13,424 nucleotides of DNA from Flavobacterium psychrophilum. Its GTDB lineage: Bacteria; Bacteroidota; Bacteroidia; Flavobacteriales; Flavobacteriaceae. The position numbers and the translations under genes are program-made. The number at the start of each line of letters is the position of its first letter. The stretch's first letter is position 1. The stretch is taken from the NCBI GenBank assembly GCA_945866505.1, contig CAMBHH010000092.1, forward strand, positions 1 to 13,424, read 5' to 3'. Under the pieces are notes generated by a model, which saw only the letters and a list, made by a program, of their open reading frames with translations, did not search any database and was not told where the DNA came from. Shown here piece by piece: positions 5,978 through 12,491 of the stretch.

Positions 5978-7906
5978 ATGCAATTGAAACACCCGGAAAT
6001 CCTCTACTATCTTTTGTTGTTGGTTATACCAATTCTGGTGCATTTATTTCAATTGCGACGATTCAAAAAAGAATATTTCACCAATGTTCGTTTCCTTAAA
6101 GAACTTTCCATACAAACGAGAAAGAGTTCCAAAATCAAAAAATGGCTGCTTTTAGCCACAAGGTTACTTTTGTTAACCTTTATTATCATTGCCTTTGCGC
6201 AACCTTTTTTCAAAGCCAAAGATGCTAAAAACAGTTCCAACGAAATGTATATCGTTTTGGATAATTCCTTTTCGATGCAGGCAAAAGGTCAAAAAGGAGA
6301 ACTGCTAAAAAGAGCCGTTCAGGAATTACTCGAAAACACACCCGAAAATCAAACTTTTTCGTTGATTACCAATTCCGAAACGTTTTGGAATACCGACATC
6401 AAATCCATTCGAACCGAATTACAAAATCTAAAATACAGTGCGTTACCGTTCCAATTGGAAAGTGCAATGGCAAAAATAAAATCCAGAAAATCAGCTTTTA
6501 ACAAAGATGTTGTTGTGATTACAGATGCTGTTGGATTGGAATCCAAACAACTGAAAAGCGTCGACAGCACATTCAATACGTATTTCATTATTCCGGAAGC
6601 GGAACAAAAAAACAACGCTTCGATTGACAGCGTTTTTATTCACCAAACTCTGGACGATTTTTATGAAATTGGCTTAAAATTATCTGCTTTTGGTGAAAAA
6701 GACAAACAGATTCCAGTGGCTTTATACAACCAGAACAAACTGATTGCAAAGACTCTGACGAAATTTGAAAGCAAGGAAAAAACAATCTATTTTACCATTC
6801 CAAAAAAGGATTTCCACGGTTATGCTTCCATTACCGACAACGGATTAGAATACGACAACGACCTGTATTTCAGTATTTCAAAACCTAAAAAAAACAATGT
6901 AATAAGTATTGGGCCATCTGAAAAATCTAATTTTTTGTCTAGAACTTACACCAGTGACGAATTCAACTTCAACAATTTTCAGATTAAAACTTTAGATTAC
7001 AATATACTCGAACAACAAAATTGCATCGTCTTAAATGAACTGGATGAAATTCCGCAAGCCTTGCAAACCACTTTAAAATCTTTTGTGGAAAAAGGGGGGA
7101 ATCTCGTTCTTATTCCATCGGCAAAAGCTTCACCTGCAAATAGTAATCCGTTTTTGAAAATCTTTGGAAACATCCAATTCAAATCTTTGGAAAACAAAGA
7201 AAAATTAATCACTAAAATCAACTTCAATCATCCTTTGTTTAGTGGTGTTTTCGAGAATAAAATTAACAATTTCCAATATCCAAAAACAAAAATGTCATTT
7301 GGAATTACAAGTACAAATCCTGCCGTTTTGTATTATGAAGATCAAACTGCATTTTTAATTTCGATAAATAATCCAATTTCGTCAGTATATGTTTTTGCTG
7401 CACCAATTAATCTGGAAAATTCTAACTTTCAACAGTCGCCTTTGATTGTTCCAACATTTTACAAAATGGGAATAAACAATCAAAATAATGGAACGATTGC
7501 ACTGACAATTGGCAACAACAATCCTTTTTTGGTTGATGCCACGTTGTCAAAAGACGAAATTTTGAAAGTCCAAAACGAGACCGAAACCTTTATTCCAATA
7601 CAACAAATACTAAACGATAAAGTAAAATTGACTTTCAATGATTTTCCAGAACAAGCCGGAAATTTTGGAATTTACAACCAAAAAGAACGTTTGCAAAACA
7701 TCAGTTTCAATTACAACAGAACCGAAAGTGATTTGGCTCAAGCCAATGAAAATGAAGTTTCTGACTATAAAACTATCGATTCTATTGAAACCGTTTTCAA
7801 CACTTTACAAACCAATCGATCTGACAGTCAAATTTGGAAATGGTTTGTTATATTTGCATTGCTTTTTCTGTTAACCGAAATGGCGATTATACGATTCGTA
7901 AAGTAA
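5978..7906 (+). CDS. BatA-type double-transmembrane VWA-like membrane protein
   Basis: A 642-residue inner-membrane protein. It opens with the BatA aerotolerance-regulator N-terminal region (PF07584): MQLKHPEILYYLLLLVIPIL and HLFQLRRFKKEYFTNVRFLK, with membrane segments at about 8-25 and 56-75 (KKWLLLATRLLLLTFIIIAFAQPFF). A von Willebrand A-like domain follows, with metal-site motif LDNSFSM (Asp95, Ser97, Ser99, the DxSxS pattern) and a later strand DVVVITDA. The long middle and C-terminal parts (about 215-610) look beta-rich and extracytoplasmic, and include a stretch resembling a glutamine-amidotransferase-like fold (FVEKGGNLVLIPSAKA). A final membrane helix (WFVIFALLFLLTEMAIIRFVK) ends the protein. 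Family members are common in Bacteroidota and the function is not established. No MoxR ATPase is in the window. The dihydroorotase-like gene follows after 30 bases, so the two are probably one operon. Confidence 0.88.
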   Translation: MQLKHPEILYYLLLLVIPILVHLFQLRRFKKEYFTNVRFLKELSIQTRKSSKIKKWLLLATRLLLLTFIIIAFAQPFFKAKDAKNSSNEMYIVLDNSFSMQAKGQKGELLKRAVQELLENTPENQTFSLITNSETFWNTDIKSIRTELQNLKYSALPFQLESAMAKIKSRKSAFNKDVVVITDAVGLESKQLKSVDSTFNTYFIIPEAEQKNNASIDSVFIHQTLDDFYEIGLKLSAFGEKDKQIPVALYNQNKLIAKTLTKFESKEKTIYFTIPKKDFHGYASITDNGLEYDNDLYFSISKPKKNNVISIGPSEKSNFLSRTYTSDEFNFNNFQIKTLDYNILEQQNCIVLNELDEIPQALQTTLKSFVEKGGNLVLIPSAKASPANSNPFLKIFGNIQFKSLENKEKLITKINFNHPLFSGVFENKINNFQYPKTKMSFGITSTNPAVLYYEDQTAFLISINNPISSVYVFAAPINLENSNFQQSPLIVPTFYKMGINNQNNGTIALTIGNNNPFLVDATLSKDEILKVQNETETFIPIQQILNDKVKLTFNDFPEQAGNFGIYNQKERLQNISFNYNRTESDLAQANENEVSDYKTIDSIETVFNTLQTNRSDSQIWKWFVIFALLFLLTEMAIIRFVK

Positions 7907-7936
7907 AAACGAAATTCAAATAATTATATAATTATT

Positions 7937-9190
7937 ATGAACACATTCATCCGGGAAGCCAAGATTATCGACACCGAAAGTCCTTATCACAATCAAACAG
8001 TTGATATTTTAATTATTGATGGTTTAATCCAAAAAATAGGAACTTCACTTCAGAATATTGACAATTTCAACGAAGTAAAACTGGACAATTTACATATTTC
8101 TCAAGGTTGGTTCGACAGCAGTGTTTCGCTCGGAGAACCAGGTTTTGAAGACCGCGAAACTATTGCAAATGGATTGAATGTTGCAGCAAAAAGTGGCTTC
8201 ACAGCGATTGCCTTGCAACCCAACTCCTACCCGATTATTGACAATCAATCACAGATTAATTTTGTGAAAAGCAAAGCCAATGGTTTTGCAACAGAACTAT
8301 TCCCGATTGGTGCTTTGACTAAAGCAAGCGAGGGAAAAGATATGGCGGAATTATTCGATATGAAAAATGCAGGTGCAGTTGCTTTTGGAGATTACAACAA
8401 GAGTTTGGACAACGCCAATCTGCTGAAAATAGCCTTGCAATACGTTCAGGATTTTGATGGATTGGTAATTGCTTTTGCCCAAGATTCAAACATTAAAGGT
8501 AATGGGGTTGCGAATGAAGGAATCGTTTCTACCCGGTTGGGTTTGAAAGGAATTCCTAATCTTGCCGAAGAATTGCAAATCGCCAGAAACTTATTTTTAC
8601 TAGAATATACCGGTGGAAAACTACATATTCCAACCATTTCAACTGCAAAATCAGTTCAGCTAATTAAAGAAGCCAAAACCAAGGGACTGAAAGTTACTTG
8701 TAGCGTTGCAGTACATTATTTGGTTTTAACCGATGAGAAACTTGAAAATTTTGACACTAGATGCAAGGTTTCGCCACCGTTGCGAACAGAAACCGACAGA
8801 CAGGCCTTATTGAATGGAATTCTGGACAATACGATTGATATGATTACAACCGACCATAATCCAATTGACATTGAACACAAAAAAATGGAATTTGATTTGG
8901 CTAAAGACGGGACAATTGGTTTAGAAAGCGCATTTGGTTCGCTGTTGACGGCTTTACATTTGGAAAAAGTAATCGAAAAATTGACTTCCGGAAAAGCTAC
9001 TTTTGGAATTAAATCACAAACCATTGCTGAAGGAAACAAAGCAAACATTAGCTTATTCAATCCTAATGGAAAAAGCATTTTTACCAACGAAAATATCTTG
9101 TCAAAATCTAAAAACTCCGCTTTTCTGGGAACGGAAATACAAGGAAGAGTATACGGAATTTACAATCAAGGAAAATTAGTTTTAGGATAA
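7937..9190 (+). CDS. Dihydroorotase-like protein, predicted non-catalytic
   Basis: An amidohydrolase-fold protein of 417 residues, the length of class I dihydroorotase, with clear family segments: GWFDSSVSLGEPGFED (57-72), GALTKASEGKDMAEL (125-139), GAVAFGDY (146-153), LHIPTIST (229-236), CKVSPPLRTETDRQALLNGI (276-295) and MITTDHNPI (302-310). The zinc ligands, however, are mostly gone. The DxHVHLREPG motif reads D-S-SVS-LGEPG (both His are Ser62 and Ser64, and the substrate-binding Arg is Gly66). The His of the HxED region is Phe180, and the His of HVST is Thr233. Asp152 and Asp306 remain. It therefore should not hydrolyse dihydroorotate like true PyrC and resembles the inactive PyrC' homologues that act as structural partners of aspartate carbamoyltransferase. 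The frame is intact, so the protein is under selection. It sits 30 bases after the BatA-like gene. The frequent product name dihydroorotase would mislead. Confidence 0.85.
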   Translation: MNTFIREAKIIDTESPYHNQTVDILIIDGLIQKIGTSLQNIDNFNEVKLDNLHISQGWFDSSVSLGEPGFEDRETIANGLNVAAKSGFTAIALQPNSYPIIDNQSQINFVKSKANGFATELFPIGALTKASEGKDMAELFDMKNAGAVAFGDYNKSLDNANLLKIALQYVQDFDGLVIAFAQDSNIKGNGVANEGIVSTRLGLKGIPNLAEELQIARNLFLLEYTGGKLHIPTISTAKSVQLIKEAKTKGLKVTCSVAVHYLVLTDEKLENFDTRCKVSPPLRTETDRQALLNGILDNTIDMITTDHNPIDIEHKKMEFDLAKDGTIGLESAFGSLLTALHLEKVIEKLTSGKATFGIKSQTIAEGNKANISLFNPNGKSIFTNENILSKSKNSAFLGTEIQGRVYGIYNQGKLVLG

Positions 9191-9199
9191 AATATTTAA

Positions 9200-9299
9200 A
9201 CACCAAGTGCACAAAGAAGGCACAAAGAACACTACTAAATAATTATCTAAATAAACACTTTGTGAACTTCGTGTAAAAAACTTAGCGACCTTTGTGGTT
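9200..9299. repeat. Imperfect inverted repeat rich in CACAAAG units
   Basis: The left part holds CACCAAG, GCACAAAG and GCACAAAG. The right part holds the complement (CACTTTGTG, CTTCGTG, CTTAGCG, CCTTTGTGG), so the two halves face each other around an AT-rich centre. It fills the 117-base gap between the dihydroorotase-like gene and the next gene. From general knowledge, spacers of this CACAAAG/CTTTGTG kind are dispersed in Flavobacteriia. Confidence 0.55.
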
Positions 9300-9307
9300 A
9301 AATAAAA

Positions 9308-9643
9308 ATGGAAAACAACAACAGCATCGAAAAAGGAAAAACGGCAGCCATAACAAGCTATATTTTAATCATTGGAGTCTTGATTGCGATGTCAATTAAC
9401 AGTGGAGAAGAAAAAAATTCCTTTGCCTCTTTCCACATTCGCCAAGCGTTGGGATTATCTATTACTTTTATTTCATTGGGATTGATCATCAGTAATTTTG
9501 ATAGTCCAATGATTTCAGCGTCGATGTGGATTTTTGTATCTGTTTTATGGACTTTCGGCATTTTTAACGCTATCAATGGACAAACAAAACCAGTTCCGCT
9601 ATTGGGAAATTATTTCCAAAAATGGTTTTCATCAATCTCTTGA
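9308..9643 (+). CDS. Small multi-pass membrane protein, DUF4870/Tic20-like
   Basis: A 111-residue protein with about three hydrophobic segments: ITSYILIIGVLIAMSIN (15-31), a second around 48-63 (ALGLSITFISLGLIIS) and a third around 70-88 (SASMWIFVSVLWTFGIFNAI). Between the first two lies FASFHIRQALGL, and near the end NAINGQTKPVPLLGNYFQKWF. The FHxRQ motif followed by membrane helices and a G-x-x-KPVPLLG end is characteristic of the DUF4870 group (distantly related to Tic20), widespread small inner-membrane proteins of unknown function. No signal peptide is present. The 117-base gaps on both sides hold repeats, so a separate transcript is possible, but no good -7 box is seen (GACCTTTG at 9287-9294 is the nearest). 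Confidence 0.75.
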   Translation: MENNNSIEKGKTAAITSYILIIGVLIAMSINSGEEKNSFASFHIRQALGLSITFISLGLIISNFDSPMISASMWIFVSVLWTFGIFNAINGQTKPVPLLGNYFQKWFSSIS

Positions 9644-9645
9644 TT

Positions 9646-9735
9646 TTAGCCCCGAAACTTCGGGAGCTGATTAACTATTTTTGCCCAGAGCGATAGCGAA
9701 CTGGTGTAGCATTTCAGAAGGCAAAGCTGATCACT
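9646..9735. repeat. Hairpin-bearing repeat element in the spacer
   Basis: CCCGAA (9651-9656) and TTCGGG (9659-9664) form a tight hairpin. TTTTGCC (about 9679-9685) and GGCAAA (9720-9725) can pair around a partly paired inner segment containing AGCGATAGCG. The segment AAAGCTGATC at the right end also occurs on the minus strand at 2190-2181. It reads like a degenerate intergenic repeat of the type scattered in Flavobacterium genomes; no ORF is present. Confidence 0.45.
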
Positions 9736-9760
9736 ATAAACTAAACACTGAACACTTTTT

Positions 9761-10402
9761 ATGAATTTATCTTTAGAATATAAAATTAAGGAACCCAAAA
9801 TAAAGGTGGACAAAAATCCACTTTTACTCCTTATTCACGGTTATGGCAGCAACGAAGAGGATTTATTTTCCTTTGCAACCGAACTTCCGAGCGAATATTA
9901 TATCGTGTCAGTACGTGCTCCATACACTATGCAATACGGGAGCTATGCTTGGTATGCGATCAACTTTGATGCAGACGAAAAAAAGTTTTCTGATAATGAA
10001 CAAGCCAAGAGTTCTCGAGAATTGATTGCAATATTCATCGACCAAATAGTTGCAAATTATGCCATTGATGCTACAAATGTGACCTTAATTGGCTTTAGTC
10101 AAGGTACGATTTTGAGTTATGCTGTAGCACTTTCACATCCAGAAAAAGTGCAAAGAGTGGTAGCGATGAGTGGTTACATCAATCAAGATATTTTAGAAGA
10201 AAACTATTTAAAAAATACATTTTCGAATCTTAAAATTTTCACTTCTCACGGAACCGTTGACCAAGTAATTCCCGTGGAATGGGGACGAAAAGCAAAACCT
10301 TTTTTGGAGAATTTGGGAATAAACACAACTTATAAAGAATACCCAATTGGTCACGGAGTTTCCCCACAAAATTTTCATGATTTCAAAAAATGGTTGCAAT
10401 AA
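9761..10402 (+). CDS. Phospholipase/carboxylesterase, alpha/beta hydrolase
   Basis: A 213-residue serine hydrolase of the phospholipase/carboxylesterase family (PF02230, YpfH/acyl-protein thioesterase group), cytoplasmic as no signal peptide is present. The oxyanion-region motif is LLLLIHGYGSNEEDLFSFA (21-39). The nucleophile elbow is GFSQG with Ser113, and the remaining triad is Asp167 (SHGTVDQVIP) and His198 (IGHGVSP). Length matches the family (about 200-230). It should cleave carboxylic or thio esters; the natural substrate cannot be told from sequence. It lies 117 bases after the DUF4870-type gene and converges on trmL with only 57 bases between stop codons. Confidence 0.9.
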   Translation: MNLSLEYKIKEPKIKVDKNPLLLLIHGYGSNEEDLFSFATELPSEYYIVSVRAPYTMQYGSYAWYAINFDADEKKFSDNEQAKSSRELIAIFIDQIVANYAIDATNVTLIGFSQGTILSYAVALSHPEKVQRVVAMSGYINQDILEENYLKNTFSNLKIFTSHGTVDQVIPVEWGRKAKPFLENLGINTTYKEYPIGHGVSPQNFHDFKKWLQ

Positions 10403-10459
10403 AATAGTTGGCATTGGACAACTTATAAACATTCTGTTTTAGTGATTGGTTGAACAATG

Positions 10460-10915
10460 CTATCTGTTAACGGAAATTTGTCGCTTTGCCTCACCAACGA
10501 CAAATGCGACAGAATTCGCAACATTAAAACTTCGAATCAAATTCGACATTGGAATCGTTAAGTGATTGTCGAATCTCGCCAATATTTCGGGACTCAAACC
10601 GACACTTTCTTTACCAAAAACCAACCAATCACCATCTTGAAAATCGGCTTCATAAATAGATTTTTTGGAATGAGAACTCATTAAAAAAACTCGAGATTTG
10701 TCTGGAATTTGACTGATCCATTCCTCAATATTTTGATATTCGGTTACATCTAGATGCACCCAATAATCCAAACCCGACCGCTTCAAATTCTTATCATTTA
10801 TTACAAATCCAAAAGGATGAATCAGATGCAATCGACTTTCGGTGCCTACACACAATCGACCAATGTTTCCGGTGTTATTTGGAATTTCAGGTTCTATTAG
10901 GACTACGTTTAACAT
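10460..10915 (-). CDS. trmL: tRNA (cytidine/uridine-34 2'-O) methyltransferase TrmL
   Basis: A SPOUT-class (SpoU family) methyltransferase of 151 residues, close to the 157 of E. coli TrmL. It 2'-O-methylates the wobble base 34 of tRNA-Leu isoacceptors using S-adenosylmethionine. The knot motifs are all present: EPEIPNNTGNIGRLC (8-22), LVFGKESVGLS (98-108) and IPMSNLIRSFNVANSVA (121-137). It has only the catalytic domain, as expected for TrmL, without the N-terminal RNA-binding extension of TrmH or TrmJ. It starts 7 bases after the rluE stop, so the two RNA-modification genes are probably cotranscribed. Confidence 0.93.
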   Translation of the reverse strand: MLNVVLIEPEIPNNTGNIGRLCVGTESRLHLIHPFGFVINDKNLKRSGLDYWVHLDVTEYQNIEEWISQIPDKSRVFLMSSHSKKSIYEADFQDGDWLVFGKESVGLSPEILARFDNHLTIPMSNLIRSFNVANSVAFVVGEAKRQISVNR

Positions 10916-10921
10916 TACAAA

Positions 10922-10956
10922 GTTAGAAATTAGAAGTTAGAAGTTGAGAGCTAGGG
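10922..10956. repeat. Heptad tandem repeat overlapping the end of rluE
   Basis: Five 7-base units, GTTAGAA, ATTAGAA, GTTAGAA, GTTGAGA and GCTAGGG. The stop codon and the last codons of rluE (encoding QLLTSNF) lie inside this array. Confidence 0.65.
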
Positions 10957-11525
10957 ATTGGAAAAAAAGCGCCAACTTCTTTCACTTCTCCCGTTTGTAA
11001 ATCATTTAAATGTATGCTTCCGATTCGAACACGTATCAATCTCAAAGTCGGAAAACCAACTGCGGCAGTCATTTTGCGAATTTGACGGAACTTGCCTTCA
11101 CTAACCGTAATAGAAGCCCAAGATGTTGGTCCGTGGCGTTCATCTCGTATTTTTTTTCCTCTTGCACCAAATGCCGGAATTTCATCAATTATGAAAGACT
11201 CACAAGGTTTTGTGGTATATTTTGTGCCGTTGAAACCAATTTCAACACCCTTTTTGATTTTCTCAATAGCTTCTTGCGTAATGATTCCATCAACTTGAAC
11301 ATAATATTCTTTATCCACTTTTTTGCTTCTGACCATTTCACTCATTTTGCCGTCGGTGGTTAACAAAAGTAACCCTTCAGAATCTTCGTCAAGGCGACCG
11401 ATAGCCATTGTTCCGACTGGAAAATCGTATAATTCTCCTAAAAGCTTTTTCTTTCGCTTCAACTCATAAATAAATTGACTCAGATAGCCGTATGGTTTGT
11501 GAAGGATGAAATGATGGTGTAGCAT
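10923..11525 (-). CDS. rluE: 23S rRNA pseudouridine synthase, RluE-like
   Basis: A 200-residue pseudouridine synthase of the RsuA/RluB/E/F family. The protein begins directly with the catalytic domain (HHFILHKPYGYLSQF) and has no S4 RNA-binding domain, as in RluE, which modifies U2457 of 23S rRNA. The catalytic motif is GRLDEDSEGLLLLTTDG with Asp46. DKEYYVQVDG (about 71-80), ASITVSEGKFRQIRKM and VGFPTLRLIRVRIGSI are the other family strings. After the domain the last residues (SSQLLTSNF) are encoded by a tandem heptad array, so they are probably a neutral extension. The start ATG at 11525 is preceded on its strand by a -7 box at 11550-11543. trmL follows after 7 bases. Confidence 0.92.
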   Translation of the reverse strand: MLHHHFILHKPYGYLSQFIYELKRKKKLLGELYDFPVGTMAIGRLDEDSEGLLLLTTDGKMSEMVRSKKVDKEYYVQVDGIITQEAIEKIKKGVEIGFNGTKYTTKPCESFIIDEIPAFGARGKKIRDERHGPTSWASITVSEGKFRQIRKMTAAVGFPTLRLIRVRIGSIHLNDLQTGEVKEVGAFFPIPSSQLLTSNF

Positions 11526-11542
11526 AATCGCATTTTGACTGA

Positions 11543-11550
11543 CAAAGATA
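11543..11550 (-). promoter_or_regulatory. -7 box of the rluE-trmL operon
   Basis: TATCTTTG on the minus strand matches TAnnTTTG perfectly and lies 17 bases before the rluE ATG, giving a leader of roughly 10-15 bases. No clear -33 TTG is seen. Confidence 0.6.
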
Positions 11551-11782
11551 ATATAGTTTTTAAAATATATCTTCTAGTATTTATTCTTAAAAAAAAACGG
11601 ACAGATAAACCAATTTATCAAACTTTAGTGCGTTTCTTTAGAATGGTTATATATTGATTCCACATGCTTACTGTTTAATAACTCTGCAAACATATGCTTA
11701 TGTCTTTTCATTTGATTTTACTAGATTTGATTTATATATTACGGTTTTGGTAAATCTGTGGTATCGCTGACCTCATTTTTTG

Positions 11783-11790
11783 TATTTTTG
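11783..11790 (+). promoter_or_regulatory. -7 box of the small lipoprotein gene
   Basis: TATTTTTG matches TAnnTTTG and lies 33 bases before the ATG at 11824. A TTTG at the usual 19-21 bases upstream is missing, so strength is uncertain. Confidence 0.5.
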
Positions 11791-11823
11791 AAATCTCAAG
11801 ATCACATTCAAATTATCTAACTT

Positions 11824-12297
11824 ATGAAAAACGCAATTTATAGTATGATGTTGCTTTTAATAGCAGCTTCTTGCCAAAAATCAAAAGAAGTTTCTAAAAT
11901 AGTAGGCAAAGATTGGTTGTTAGGACAATGGGGAAACAAGTCTGACGAGGGCAATCTTATAGAAATTTGGAAAAAAACCAACGACAGCCTCTTTACTGGC
12001 GAAAGCTATTTTATAAAAGAAAAAGACACCTTGCACTCTGAAAAAATGGAGTTGAAACAAAAAGGTGAAAATCTATTGTATGTTTCAACAATTAAAGGGC
12101 AAAACAACGACAAACCCGTAACGTTCAATCACAATATAGAAATCGAAAAACAATTGGTTTTTGAAAATCCAAAAAATGAATATCCCCGAAAAATCGTTTA
12201 CAAACCCATTGCCAAAGACCGAATAGTCATTGAAGTTTCCGGAATTCAACAAGACAAACCAAGTATAGTCCGTTATTCGATGAAGAAAACCGAATAA
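11824..12297 (+). CDS. Small lipoprotein, DUF6265-like
   Basis: A 157-residue protein with a lipoprotein signal (MKNAIYSMMLLLIAASCQKS, lipidated at Cys17; IAAS-C fits the lipobox). The mature part opens with DWLLGQWGNKSDEGNLIEIWKKTNDSLFTGESYFIKEKDT. The L-x-GxW...EIW...D-S-L-x-GxSYF pattern is that of the DUF6265-type beta-barrel proteins, which resemble lipocalin or fatty-acid-binding folds. It then alternates short strands (LVFENPKNEYPRKIVYKPI, DRIVIEVSGI). The ligand and role are unknown. It has its own -7 box upstream and an intrinsic terminator after its stop, so it is probably monocistronic and separate from the receptor gene that follows. The family call is from pattern memory and moderately sure. 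Confidence 0.82.
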   Translation: MKNAIYSMMLLLIAASCQKSKEVSKIVGKDWLLGQWGNKSDEGNLIEIWKKTNDSLFTGESYFIKEKDTLHSEKMELKQKGENLLYVSTIKGQNNDKPVTFNHNIEIEKQLVFENPKNEYPRKIVYKPIAKDRIVIEVSGIQQDKPSIVRYSMKKTE

Positions 12298-12327
12298 TAA
12301 TCACTTTTTTCAACCCAAAATCAGAAT

Positions 12328-12354
12328 CTTGCCCTAAAAAAGCAAGTTTTTTTT
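12328..12354 (+). terminator. Intrinsic terminator after the lipoprotein gene
   Basis: CTTGC (12328-12332) pairs with GCAAG (12342-12346) around a nine-base loop, followed directly by eight T residues. It separates the lipoprotein transcript from the receptor gene. Confidence 0.7.
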
Positions 12355-12400
12355 GCTACAAATCATTGGTAAACAACTTCTAATAAAATACTAATAAATA

Positions 12401-12423
12401 TTATTAAGATTTAGTCTAAATAA
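12401..12423. promoter_or_regulatory. Upstream copy of a palindromic operator
   Basis: A 23-base imperfect palindrome with arms TTATT-x-AGA and TCT-x-AATAA. It ends 2 bases before the -33 element of the receptor promoter. Its right half, TAGTCTAAATAA, recurs at 12462-12484 as AAGTCTAAATAA. Confidence 0.6.
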
Positions 12424-12425
12424 AC

Positions 12426-12456
12426 TTTGTGTATTAGCAAATGGTTTTTATATTTG
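12426..12456 (+). promoter_or_regulatory. Promoter of the TonB-dependent receptor
   Basis: TTTG (12426-12429), 19 bases, then a perfect TATATTTG (12449-12456). This is the best plus-strand match to the Bacteroidota housekeeping promoter in the window. The leader to the ATG at 12492 would be about 30 bases. Confidence 0.85.
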
Positions 12457-12461
12457 CATCA

Positions 12462-12484
12462 CTATTTTAATTAAGTCTAAATAA
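12462..12484. promoter_or_regulatory. Downstream copy of the palindromic operator
   Basis: The right arm AAGTCTAAATAA is nearly identical to the upstream copy and the left arm (CTATTTTAA) is more degenerate. It begins 6 bases after the -7 box and covers the predicted transcription start, a position where bound protein would block RNA polymerase. Confidence 0.5.
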
Positions 12485-12491
12485 GCATTCG

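Larger units (their letters stand above)
11526..11823. other. Divergent promoter spacer with a possible gene remnant
   Basis: This 298-base spacer separates divergent rluE and the lipoprotein gene and holds a promoter box for each. In the middle, on the minus strand (11711-11625), is a 28-codon ATG frame beginning MKRHKHMFAELLNSKHVESI that looks more like protein than chance DNA and could be a remnant. It has no recognisable family and no good promoter. A run of nine A residues lies near 11589-11597. Nothing else is evident. Confidence 0.4.

Noticed and set aside
8716..9087. Minus-strand frame of 123 codons
   Set aside because: It lies fully inside the dihydroorotase-like gene on the other strand, and its composition is that of a shadow frame.
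7937..9190. Calling this gene pyrC, an active dihydroorotase
   Set aside because: Four metal-binding His residues and the substrate Arg are substituted.
9287..9294. GACCTTTG as a -7 box for the DUF4870-type gene
   Set aside because: The first base does not match, the nearest upstream TTTG is 24 bases away, and it lies inside the repeat element.
10406..10423. AGTTG/CAACT inverted repeat between the phospholipase gene and trmL as a terminator
   Set aside because: Only five base pairs with an eight-base loop and no T run; too weak to call.
11010..11363. Plus-strand frames of 117 and 68 codons
   Set aside because: Antisense to rluE across its catalytic motifs.
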